Assembly: GCA_036939355.1 (NCBI GenBank)
Contig: JALLAP010000980.1
Location: forward strand, 1 to 14,197
Source: Thalassiosira profunda
Lineage: Eukaryota; Bacillariophyta; Thalassiosirophyceae; Thalassiosirales; Thalassiosiraceae
Direction of reading: 5' to 3'
Length of the DNA: 14,197 bases
Of the stretch, positions 7,498-14,197 are shown in pieces. The first letter of the stretch is position 1. Every line of letters begins with the position of its first letter. The position numbers were made by a program, and so were the translations under genes. The notes beneath the pieces are model-generated. The model was not told where the DNA came from, did not search any database, and saw only the letters and a list, made by a program, of their open reading frames with translations.

Positions 7498-7986
7498 TTT
7501 TGCAATTCAGTTGCAGGGTGCATGCACCGTGCAGGCAGGTAGGCGTCCTCTAGTTACGTCGCTCCGCTAGTGGCCAGATTGACATCTGCCCGGCTTTCCT
7601 GAACAGGAGCAGCGCCATTGCCTCGAGCCGCATCTACTTCTTCCGCTCGTCCCCTGTCCCCTGCCTCGCCTCTCTGTTGTTGAGTGTTGAGTTAGGTTGT
7701 TGGTCTTCCCCCTCACCTGCACCTAGCTTGGTTCCAGGTGGCTAGAAGTGCAGAAAGTGCAAAGATATCGGAACCCTTTCGCACTGGATTGAGTGCAAAG
7801 ATGGTACCTTATGTACAATAAAGGATACGGAATTGCACTAGTGAAATAATAATAAAGTTATGTACGATAGTGCAATGCGAGATGTCAAGTGCACATTTGC
7901 ACTCCATTCCGACACAATAACGCCCCCACCCCCCACGCCCACTACGGGCCGACACATTTCAGAGGGAGCAACGAGGGCGCGGCACG
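7498..7986. promoter_or_regulatory. Divergent promoter region between PIP kinase and SCI1-like gene, with GTGCA motif cluster
   Basis: This 489-base spacer separates two genes transcribed away from each other, so it should contain both promoters. The half near the SCI1-like gene is A/T-richer and holds repeated AGTGCA or its complement. Copies lie at 7747-7752, 7756-7761, 7792-7797, 7834-7839, 7869-7874, 7889-7894 and 7899-7904, with an exact 11-base repeat AGTGCAAAGAT at 7756-7766 and 7792-7802. GTGCATGCAC occurs near the kinase start at about 7519. No RNA gene or coding frame is supported. Confidence 0.45.
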
Positions 7987-9336
7987 ATGGGCGGCGACGA
8001 TCGCCGGCGCAAAAAGAGCAAGCATCGGAGCAGAGATCACGAGGACTCTCATCGGGACCGCAAAAAATCCGGGAGGGACAAAGGGGACGATGGCGGCGGC
8101 AAGGAGGGAGGGAAATTGACGGAGGAGGAAGCAGCCTTGTATGCCAAGGCGCGGGAGTACGTCGAGAAGGAGGCCAAGGATCGAAAGCGCCATCGCAAGG
8201 AGAAGAAGGATGGCAAACGCCGGCGCAGCGAGAGCTCAGATAGTGGCAGCGACAGCGACAGCGACGGCGGCAGGCGGGCCAGGAAGAAGCGCTCTCACAA
8301 AAAGGGCAAACGGGACGACGATCGCCACCACAAATCCTCGCGGCACAAGAAGAAGAGCAAGCACAGTCATCGCGATGAGGACAAGCACGAAAAGAAGAAG
8401 GGAAACCCATCCTTCAGAGACAAGGCGTCCAAAGTTGATGCATCCAAGCTGGTTTCTCTCGGCAAAATGGTGGGGAAGCCGCCGGCCGAGCCACTAGACC
8501 CGGAGAGCGACTATTTCTCCCACAATTCACATCTCAGGTTGTACCTGTATCGGCAGTTTGGCATCTACTTTGAGGATCTTAGCAGTGAAGAATCCCACGA
8601 CGCCTTCAAAGAGCTCGCCAAAGCGTACAATGAGGGGAAGCTCGAGGAGGCCTACTACGAAGCAAACTTGCCCCAGGAGGCGTTGGATCAGTGCTCCCGG
8701 ACGCAGCACAAATGGAAGTTCCGTGTGAACAGGACGGAGGAGCGAAGCCTGGAAATGGTGCGGGCCGGCGTAAAGAAGCAAACCGAGTACAGCGAGGGCG
8801 GAACGAAACCCAGTGCAGCTCCCGCGGCGAGCAAGAGGCCCATGCTCCCAGCTCGGCCGCCGCAGGAGGACGACAATGCCCACAGACGCAAAACCCCGCA
8901 GGAGTTGGCAGCTCAACGACAGTCGGACAAGCGACACCGTGAGCATCTCAAGCTGGTCAACGAAGAGATGCACGGCGTGGGCGGCAAGGCCGACCACGGA
9001 TGGGAGCGCAAGCTCCAAAAGCGAAGAGAGAACTCCGCGAAGCTCCATGGCGCCGCACGGGATAGGGAGAGCGAGGCGTACGGCGGAGCCGAATTGGACG
9101 ACGACGCCCTCTACGGTGGATCGACGGGCGTCGGCCGGGGACGGGGAGAGACGAGCTTCGGGGATGCGGTGGCCAAGGAGCGGCGGTATCGCGAAGGAAG
9201 GGAGGCAAAGAAGGCCGCAAGGGCGTCCGAGCTGCAAAAGAAAGAAGAGGATAGACAGAAGAAGATGTTTGAAGCGTTGGGGCTGACTGGCATCAAACCG
9301 GGGCAGAAGATTCAGATTGCTCCGAGGAAAGATTAA
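7987..9336 (+). CDS. SCI1-like lysine/arginine-rich nuclear protein
   Basis: This 449-residue protein has a strongly basic, low-complexity N-terminus (1-140) full of KK, RR, HK and an SDSGSDSDSD acidic patch, typical of nuclear RNA-processing or chromatin factors. The middle (about 173-245) reads DYFSHNSHLRLYLYRQFGIYFEDLSSEE, then F-x3-A-x2-YNEGKLEEAYYEA, then RTQHKWKF. This matches the pattern of the plant Style Cell-cycle Inhibitor 1 (SCI1) family and its fungal relatives (DYF, DLSSE, W/YN-x-GKL-x2-YY, R-x2-H-x-W). The C-terminal third (about 300-449) is a charged helical region with HGVGGKADHGWERKLQKRRE and FGDAVAKERR, consistent with a coiled coil also seen in longer fungal homologues. 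In plants SCI1 is nuclear and affects cell proliferation; its role in algae is unknown. No intron is apparent. It converges on NTMT1 with 47 bases between stop codons. Confidence 0.8.
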   Translation: MGGDDRRRKKSKHRSRDHEDSHRDRKKSGRDKGDDGGGKEGGKLTEEEAALYAKAREYVEKEAKDRKRHRKEKKDGKRRRSESSDSGSDSDSDGGRRARKKRSHKKGKRDDDRHHKSSRHKKKSKHSHRDEDKHEKKKGNPSFRDKASKVDASKLVSLGKMVGKPPAEPLDPESDYFSHNSHLRLYLYRQFGIYFEDLSSEESHDAFKELAKAYNEGKLEEAYYEANLPQEALDQCSRTQHKWKFRVNRTEERSLEMVRAGVKKQTEYSEGGTKPSAAPAASKRPMLPARPPQEDDNAHRRKTPQELAAQRQSDKRHREHLKLVNEEMHGVGGKADHGWERKLQKRRENSAKLHGAARDRESEAYGGAELDDDALYGGSTGVGRGRGETSFGDAVAKERRYREGREAKKAARASELQKKEEDRQKKMFEALGLTGIKPGQKIQIAPRKD

Positions 9337-9383
9337 ATGAAAATGGGTTGTGGCGTGATGGCGTTCAGGTCTTGCTTCCCTCA

Positions 9384-10268
9384 TTATCTTTTGGGCTCCA
9401 AAGCAATCATTGGTACAGGGAAAATGTCCTCAGGAAATTCCTCTTGTACCCTCTGATAGACCACCCGCAGCCCCGCTATCTCCGCAATCTCGAGGACGTA
9501 AGGCAGCGAGCGGCACGTGCTCGAGTCGTCCCGATCCACGATGAACGCCTCCTCCTCGCACGTGTTGTCCTTGATTATGATCAGACCCCCCGGGCGCAGT
9601 CCCACGGCGCATCGCTGCAAAAAAGCCACAAGGTCGTCGTCGGTCAAATACCCAATGACCCACTGGATCCAGATGAGGTTGTATGCGTTTTCTGCCGGTT
9701 CAAACTCCTGCAGGCCGGTGCAAAAGTAGCGGCATTTCGAGGAGCACTCGTTTCCGATGTAGTCGGGGGCTGCGGATATAAGCCGGGGCGACGGCTCGAC
9801 CAGGTCGCATTGGGTGATGCCCAAAGGTAGGAGCAGCCCCTTGGACACTCTGCCAATCCCCGCACCGCACTCGCACGCCCTCGTGGGGGCGCCGTCGTTC
9901 TCCTCCCTCGTCAATTTCAATGCGGGCCGGGTCGATTGCAACTCCCGCACAAAGGCGGCCGATCCCTCCAAATCTCGTTTGGAGAGGGACGCAAATCCCC
10001 CGAGGACGCCGTCGACGGTGGCGGGACAGTTGCTCTCGTCCTCCCAGTAATTGTAGCCCGTTTTGTACCACGCGTGCTTTGGCTCGCCCGCTGCCGAGGG
10101 TGATGCCGAGGGTGATGCCGCGGGTGCTGCGGAGGACGCCAGCCCGCACTCCTCTTTCCACTGGAGAATGGATTCATAAGTCACGTCGGATTCGGAGTCT
10201 CTCCCGTGGATGTAATTGCCTGCCTTGGAGAGGGCGGTCTGGATTTGCTGCGTGAGATCCATTGCCAT
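9384..10268 (-). CDS. NTMT1: Protein N-terminal alpha-amine methyltransferase (NTMT1/METTL11A type)
   Basis: This AdoMet-dependent enzyme methylates the free N-terminus of proteins that begin with X-Pro-Lys after Met removal. It is 294 residues. The conserved domain (about 65-294) has YWEDESNCPATVDGVLGGF at its start (human form YW-x(4)-PTVDGMLGG), AdoMet motif I CGAGIGR (134-140), the LLLPL segment, YFCTGLQEF, WIQWVIGYLTD (200-210), GLIIIKDN (228-235) and DDSSTCRS (247-254). These track human NTMT1 closely through to the C-terminus. An N-terminal extension of about 60 residues includes an Ala/Ser/Pro-rich stretch coded by 12-base tandem repeats. Position 207 is Tyr where human NTMT1 has His in WVIGHLTD. 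The start is the first Met of the frame; the second in-frame Met lies two codons later. Cytosolic or nuclear location is expected. Confidence 0.95.
   Translation of the reverse strand: MAMDLTQQIQTALSKAGNYIHGRDSESDVTYESILQWKEECGLASSAAPAASPSASPSAAGEPKHAWYKTGYNYWEDESNCPATVDGVLGGFASLSKRDLEGSAAFVRELQSTRPALKLTREENDGAPTRACECGAGIGRVSKGLLLPLGITQCDLVEPSPRLISAAPDYIGNECSSKCRYFCTGLQEFEPAENAYNLIWIQWVIGYLTDDDLVAFLQRCAVGLRPGGLIIIKDNTCEEEAFIVDRDDSSTCRSLPYVLEIAEIAGLRVVYQRVQEEFPEDIFPVPMIALEPKR
10093..10128. repeat. Three 12-base tandem units in the NTMT1 5' coding region
   Basis: Two exact copies of GCCGAGGGTGAT (10093-10104, 10105-10116) are followed by a variant GCCGCGGGTGCT (10117-10128). They lie in frame and encode a Ser/Pro/Ala repeat in the unconserved N-terminal extension, so copy number could vary without breaking the enzyme. 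Confidence 0.85.
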
Positions 10269-10487
10269 GCGCTACTGGTGCGGCGGCTGACTGGCGGGCG
10301 CGCGGGCGGCGGGGCAAAAATCCGCCAAATCCGCCCGCCCAAAATTCCTGCCCGGCGGCCCAGCGCCCTCGACCTACTGTCCTCCCCTTGCCGTCGCAAT
10401 ACGAGCCAAGGGCCGTGAGAACATCTTCATGGCGGGCTGCCGCCTCTGTCGCTGTTGGGAGGATAGGGCCTATTAAATAGACCCCAC
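10269..10487. promoter_or_regulatory. Divergent promoter region between NTMT1 and the sulfotransferase-like gene
   Basis: This 219-base spacer separates two genes reading outward. Close to the rightward gene is CTATTAAATAG (10470-10480), a near-palindrome flanked by GGGC and ACCC, the only TATA-like word in the spacer. It ends only 8 bases before the first ATG (10488). If it is a TATA box, transcription would start inside the annotated frame and Met31 (10578) would be the real start. Confidence 0.4.
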
Positions 10488-12104
10488 ATGATGTGGAGGC
10501 TGCCCGGCAGCGCGGGCAGTGCAACCAGCCCCTCCCCGAGTCCAGCCCGATCGCCACTCCGCAACGCCAATGGGTCGATGGAGACGCTCGCCTCGTTGCA
10601 ACGCGAGGTGAGGCTGCAAAGGGCGTTGATATTTGCAACATTTTTAGTGGCCTCGTTGCAGTTCTTCGTGCACGAGGCGAGCAGCCCTCGGGGCGGTGCT
10701 GTCCACCCCTTCTTGCCAGCCCGTGGCGGCGATGCTGGAAATCACACAACACTAGCAGGGGGAGAGACGACCAGAGGTGCGCACAACAATACCAACGTCG
10801 CACCAATAACACGAGATGTGGTGGCAAAACCTCAGGTGGCGAATGTCAACAACACACAATCAAATGCTGAAAAAGATATTGTCTTCTGCGGGACGTGCTC
10901 ATTTAGTCTCAAAAACACATGCAACGAGCGTTTGGACTACCTAATGAAGCGATACAAGCTTCCGGAAGCGGAGGCGCGAGAGAGCATCATGGATCAATGC
11001 GGCATCGATTATCACAACGAGCCGTACGTGCTGATCCACGCGGGTCCTCACAAGACGGGGACCACGCTGATCCAGAGCTTCCTCTATCACTCTCTGTGGA
11101 AGGAGGAACCCTTCCTCCAGGAAGATAAGTTTGCAATACCCACTTTTGAGGACCTTCCCGGAGTCTTCGGCGATACCGGTCCTATGCTCAACTATGCCCA
11201 TTGCATGATTTCTGGCTACGTCAAAGAAGGTGGCCAGATGAATGTGGCCTTCTGCAACAGATTGCGAAAAGCTTTTCCTCCATTTCTTCAAACGATCTAC
11301 AATGCATCTCAGCACACGTTCATAATAGCGGAAGACTTGGATAGGCTCACGATTGACCACGGACGAATGCAATATTATTTGAGGCCGTACAGACGTTTTC
11401 GGGTGATCGTTTCCTACCGGAGACTGCACGATTGGCTGCCTTCTTTCTACAACCAGATTGTTGACCTTTATCTTCAGGAATATATCCAAGGGAGGTCAAA
11501 ATTTCCCTCGTTCGTGCAGTGGATCGACGAACAATACGATCACTTCATCAAGGTGCACGCGATCGAGGTCGCCGCCCGGTATCGGAGCTCAGGCAAATTT
11601 GAAGAGGTGGTACTGCTGAATATGCACGACGGAACGCCACTGCTGGAGAATCTGTTCTGCCATCACGTTCCGTTCGCGACGGCGACTTGCCAGGCAATAC
11701 GCGACGGTGCCAAGTCCACAAAGCCAAACGTTGGGTCCAGCCACGAGTACGAACGCCTCGCCACCAAAGCAGCATTGCGTGGAAAGCTAAAGAACTATCA
11801 CAGAGCAAACGCAAAGCAGAAGGCCGCAAAGATAAAACAAGCGGCAGTCGAGCGAGGGATATTCGGAGATGCCAATTCATACCCAACAATCTGCCTCAAT
11901 CGGACGTTCATGGACAAGATTCTGCAGACGGAAATGGAGCAGGAGAGGGTGCACTTTCCAGAGTGGTACGAGTCTCAGGGTGGCGACCAGGCGTTGCGCA
12001 AAGACTTCGAGAAGGCGGAACGGAAGCTCTGCTCGTTGGACGAGGAGAAAATACTGGACAGCGGACTCTTTGACTCGATCTTCGAGGAGATAAACGGGGC
12101 CTAG
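10488..12104 (+). CDS. Type II membrane sulfotransferase-like protein
   Basis: The 538-residue protein has a short cytosolic N-terminus (1-45), one transmembrane segment LIFATFLVASLQFF (about 47-60), a Gly/Asn/Thr-rich stem with possible N-glycosylation sites (N85, N100, N121) and a lumenal domain. This is the usual layout of Golgi carbohydrate-modifying enzymes. HAGPHKTGTTLIQ (184-196) fits the PAPS 5'-phosphosulfate loop (GxHKTGTT). SYRRLHDWLPSFYNQ (309-323) fits the 3'-phosphate site with its Arg and Ser. By inference it would transfer sulfate from PAPS to a glycan or glycoprotein in the Golgi. Paired cysteines (134, 137, 145, 171) precede the domain. Acceptor and subfamily are unknown, and similarity outside the two motifs is low to families I recall. 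Met1, Met2 or Met31 could be the start, and all keep the membrane segment. It ends 27 bases from the convergent carbonic-anhydrase-like gene. Confidence 0.75.
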   Translation: MMWRLPGSAGSATSPSPSPARSPLRNANGSMETLASLQREVRLQRALIFATFLVASLQFFVHEASSPRGGAVHPFLPARGGDAGNHTTLAGGETTRGAHNNTNVAPITRDVVAKPQVANVNNTQSNAEKDIVFCGTCSFSLKNTCNERLDYLMKRYKLPEAEARESIMDQCGIDYHNEPYVLIHAGPHKTGTTLIQSFLYHSLWKEEPFLQEDKFAIPTFEDLPGVFGDTGPMLNYAHCMISGYVKEGGQMNVAFCNRLRKAFPPFLQTIYNASQHTFIIAEDLDRLTIDHGRMQYYLRPYRRFRVIVSYRRLHDWLPSFYNQIVDLYLQEYIQGRSKFPSFVQWIDEQYDHFIKVHAIEVAARYRSSGKFEEVVLLNMHDGTPLLENLFCHHVPFATATCQAIRDGAKSTKPNVGSSHEYERLATKAALRGKLKNYHRANAKQKAAKIKQAAVERGIFGDANSYPTICLNRTFMDKILQTEMEQERVHFPEWYESQGGDQALRKDFEKAERKLCSLDEEKILDSGLFDSIFEEINGA

Positions 12105-12131
12105 AAGTGAAAGCTACACCAATCTTCGAGC

Positions 12132-13718
12132 TCACGTCGAAGGCGATCGCGTGGGAGGCCCCGTCGCATCCACCAACGGCGGATAGTATGGATTCAACCC
12201 GGCGCCGAACGGATCGTCGCACCCATAGTCGCCACACACCAACCTTTCCTCGTCGCTCACGTAATTATCCCTTGTGCATTTGTAGTACGGCGACGGATCC
12301 TGGATGGGACGGGCCACGCTTCCATCGGCATTGTGCACGCTCGTTCGTCGACACTTCGAGTCGACGTGGGTGAAGAGCAAGTGTTTGAACTGCTGCAGCT
12401 GCTTCACGGATATTGGCGTGGGCACGTCGAAGATCCTCCAGTCGACCTTGCCCCGCGTGCAAGGGGGATCAGTCAAGGAGCCCGAGTATCCCCAAAAGTG
12501 GACGGTCTTTTGTATGTCTGGATGAAATGGATGCCACTTCACGGCCAGTCGCCGCTGTTGGGTCACTTCTCTTTCGCTTTCTAGCACTGTTGCGTTCAAC
12601 CCATTGTCTTCGCTGTACAGCAGCCGCCCACCAAACTTGCTCGCAAAGCTGCTGGCTGAAGTGGGATTATTTCTCTCCTCGCACTTCCTCTCGTCCTCCT
12701 TGTACAAGGTCCTGAACTCATTGATCACCTCCTGCAAGTGTTCGTTTCTTGGATTGTCCTCGGAAGCGTCAAGAAAGAAGCTCACGGCCATGAAGCGCTT
12801 TCTCGCCGGAGAGTAGGCAAAGTACTGCATCTCCCCGTCAAATCTCTGCCCGCAGACCGTATGCTCCGACGGGAACTTGAAGTCGATGTTGGTCATGTCC
12901 CTCATCCCACCGCCGTTCGAAGCAAAGTCGATGTGCGGCGGATCCGGCTCCTCCCCGGTGCGCGGCGCCATGACGAGACGGAGCTTGTTGGGCAGGAATT
13001 GCTTGGTGATAAGGTCACCAGACATTTCGTAGTCTCCCGATTTGGGCCGCATCTCGTGATGCTCCTCGCAGCTCTCCTCTGGCTTCACGCACACATCGAT
13101 TGGGCTCTGCTTCTTCCCGCTGCCACAATCGTTGTCGGGCTCCGCCTCGTCTTCGTCGAGGTCGAACGTGTGCCAAAAGTATCCCGGATCGCCCTCCTCG
13201 ATGCTGTCTATGTTCTTCCACCGCGACGGACCGTAGCGGCTTTGTGGATCGTAGTTGAAATATCCCTCCTTGGGATTGTTGGGCTCGTCCGCTGCTGTGA
13301 AGGTGGGCATTTCTGTCGGCGTCCTCGTCGGCCGTTTTGTTGGGGCGGCAGTTGGAGCGGCGCTCGTCGTGGGCGACGCGGTCGGCGCGTTGGTTGGCGG
13401 GTCGCTCGGGTTGGCACTGGGGGCGGCCGATGGCGGGTATGACGGGGCTGACGACGGCTCGCTCGTGATTCGAAAAGGATCCACCTCCTCGAACAAAGTG
13501 GTCTTCGTGCCGTGCATTTCAATCTCGACGTCCTCGGCCATCACGTGGCTGAGCGCGTTGGTCGTGGTATCTTTCGTCCGCGGGGGCTTCACGCGGGGCA
13601 TGCCGTCGTTTTGCAACACCGACTGGTCGACGCAGTCCGTCCAATCTCGGCATGACGCTAGCTGCAGAGAATGGAGGAAGCCGAGCAGCAGGAATCGCAA
13701 TCTCGTGTGCGACGACAT
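12132..13718 (-). CDS. Secreted alpha-carbonic anhydrase-like protein lacking zinc ligands
   Basis: The 528-residue protein starts with a signal peptide (hydrophobic 8-22, likely cleaved near Cys23). A linker follows, then a Pro/Thr/Ser-rich spacer (about 87-139) of PSxxPS and PTxxPT repeats, and then an alpha-CA fold (about 150-455). Recognisable parts are YGPSRWKNI (162-170), KKQSPIDV (202-209), FPSEHTVCGQRFDGEMQ (282-298) and WGYSGSLTDPPC (409-420), followed by VDWRIF and PISVKQLQQF. Aligned to animal alpha-CAs, zinc ligands His94, His96 and His119 become Asp279, Lys281 and Gln298, while Glu106 (E285) and Thr199 (T416) remain. CO2 hydration is therefore unlikely; like other CA-related proteins it may bind ligands or act in the cell wall or matrix. 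An insertion with an Asn-x-Thr site (N375) and Cys346 sits in the domain. The C-terminus ends in another short PPTRSPST stretch. The start is the Met opening the signal peptide. Confidence 0.88.
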   Translation of the reverse strand: MSSHTRLRFLLLGFLHSLQLASCRDWTDCVDQSVLQNDGMPRVKPPRTKDTTTNALSHVMAEDVEIEMHGTKTTLFEEVDPFRITSEPSSAPSYPPSAAPSANPSDPPTNAPTASPTTSAAPTAAPTKRPTRTPTEMPTFTAADEPNNPKEGYFNYDPQSRYGPSRWKNIDSIEEGDPGYFWHTFDLDEDEAEPDNDCGSGKKQSPIDVCVKPEESCEEHHEMRPKSGDYEMSGDLITKQFLPNKLRLVMAPRTGEEPDPPHIDFASNGGGMRDMTNIDFKFPSEHTVCGQRFDGEMQYFAYSPARKRFMAVSFFLDASEDNPRNEHLQEVINEFRTLYKEDERKCEERNNPTSASSFASKFGGRLLYSEDNGLNATVLESEREVTQQRRLAVKWHPFHPDIQKTVHFWGYSGSLTDPPCTRGKVDWRIFDVPTPISVKQLQQFKHLLFTHVDSKCRRTSVHNADGSVARPIQDPSPYYKCTRDNYVSDEERLVCGDYGCDDPFGAGLNPYYPPLVDATGPPTRSPST

Positions 13719-14197
13719 CGTTTGTCCTCGGAGTCTATCTCGTTCTGCTCATGTATTGATGAGTGGGCGCTGCCCCGGCGTCGACGATCTCAGGAGGGGC
13801 CTGCATGCAGCCTTCGCCTGCGTCCGCCAAGTGCTCGAGCGGTGTCGATGAAAATTCGACCACATCTCGTGCTCGCTGGGGCGAGGGGATTTTGTTGGCT
13901 ACGGGACCTCTGATACTGGGGTCTACGTAGGAATTGATCGCGAAAATTTCGGCCTCGATTTTTATCCCTCCTCCTCTCCCCCTCCTCAGCGCTGTATCCC
14001 CGCCGAAAATGACGGGGCAACGGCAATGCCGAGGGCCAATAATTGATCGGGGGCCCTGAACAGAATGGACGCGGGGGCGAAAAAAGTGATGATTGCAAGC
14101 ATTTGCATTGGTCGGGCCAAGAAAGCGCAGTCTTTGGCTGGCGAAAGCAACCTGCTCACATCTTGTGCGCATTGGTTGGGGGTTTGGTCCTCATTCA
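13719..14197. other. Upstream region of the carbonic-anhydrase-like gene; no gene supported
   Basis: These 479 bases precede the leftward gene and run to the window end. CCAAT words in that gene's orientation are read from ATTGG at 14107-14111 and 14171-14175, roughly 390-450 bases upstream. A 145-residue open frame (13735-14172, - strand) lacks any recognisable domain, signal or bias and looks like chance in GC-rich DNA. Confidence 0.35.

Noticed and set aside
8527..9384. A 285-residue open frame on the - strand
   Set aside because: It is the complement of the Lys/Arg/Glu-rich SCI1-like gene, giving a Leu/Pro/Ser-rich shadow with no domain.
12738..13442. A 234-residue open frame on the + strand, ending in a Gly/Arg/Val-rich tail
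   Set aside because: It is antisense to the carbonic-anhydrase-like gene; the tail is the complement of the Pro/Thr spacer.
13735..14172. A 145-residue open frame on the - strand upstream of the carbonic-anhydrase-like gene
   Set aside because: No domain, no signal peptide, irregular composition, and it lies in the expected promoter region.

Overview
This window looks like nuclear DNA of a compact eukaryotic microalga, most likely a stramenopile and plausibly a centric diatom such as a Thalassiosira species. Four things point that way. One gene has a clear GT-AG intron while most are intronless. The gene families are eukaryotic: a PIP kinase, an NTMT1 N-terminal methyltransferase and an SCI1-like lysine-rich nuclear protein. 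One gene encodes a secreted alpha-carbonic-anhydrase fold behind a Pro/Thr/Ser-rich spacer, a style common in diatoms. Genes alternate strands with very short gaps. The species call is inference.

Bases 1 to about 1115 are a roughly 1.1 kb non-coding element with diverged terminal inverted repeats, subterminal GC-rich palindromes and an internal direct repeat. It looks like a non-autonomous DNA transposon (MITE or foldback type) lying just upstream of the first gene. Bases 1282-4470 hold a block of three short-chain dehydrogenase (SDR) domains on the + strand. The first gene (1282-3313) is, once an assembly artefact at the single N (1904) is discounted, one continuous frame joining a D-erythronate-dehydrogenase-like (DenD) extended SDR to a complete classical SDR. 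The second gene (3525-4470) is a separate classical SDR with one 90-nt intron and two apparent single-base deletions near its 3' end.

Bases 4570-5118 (- strand) encode an unrecognised 182-residue protein. Bases 5434-7497 (- strand) encode a phosphatidylinositol-phosphate kinase with a possible N-terminal membrane segment. A 489-nt divergent spacer (7498-7986), rich in GTGCA motifs, separates it from the SCI1-like protein (7987-9336, +). That gene faces NTMT1 (9384-10268, -) tail to tail. NTMT1 shares a 219-nt divergent promoter region with a type II membrane sulfotransferase-like protein (10488-12104, +). That in turn faces the secreted carbonic-anhydrase-like protein (12132-13718, -), which has lost all three zinc-binding histidines. 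Bases 13719-14197 are upstream sequence with no gene I can support.

The SDR genes may cooperate in sugar-acid or polyol oxidation, but this is not shown. The other genes are unrelated housekeeping, signalling and secretory functions, as expected for a eukaryotic nuclear contig rather than an operon. The points most worth a second look are the DenD-SDR fusion, the zinc-ligand-less carbonic anhydrase homologue and the palindrome-rich terminal-inverted-repeat element.
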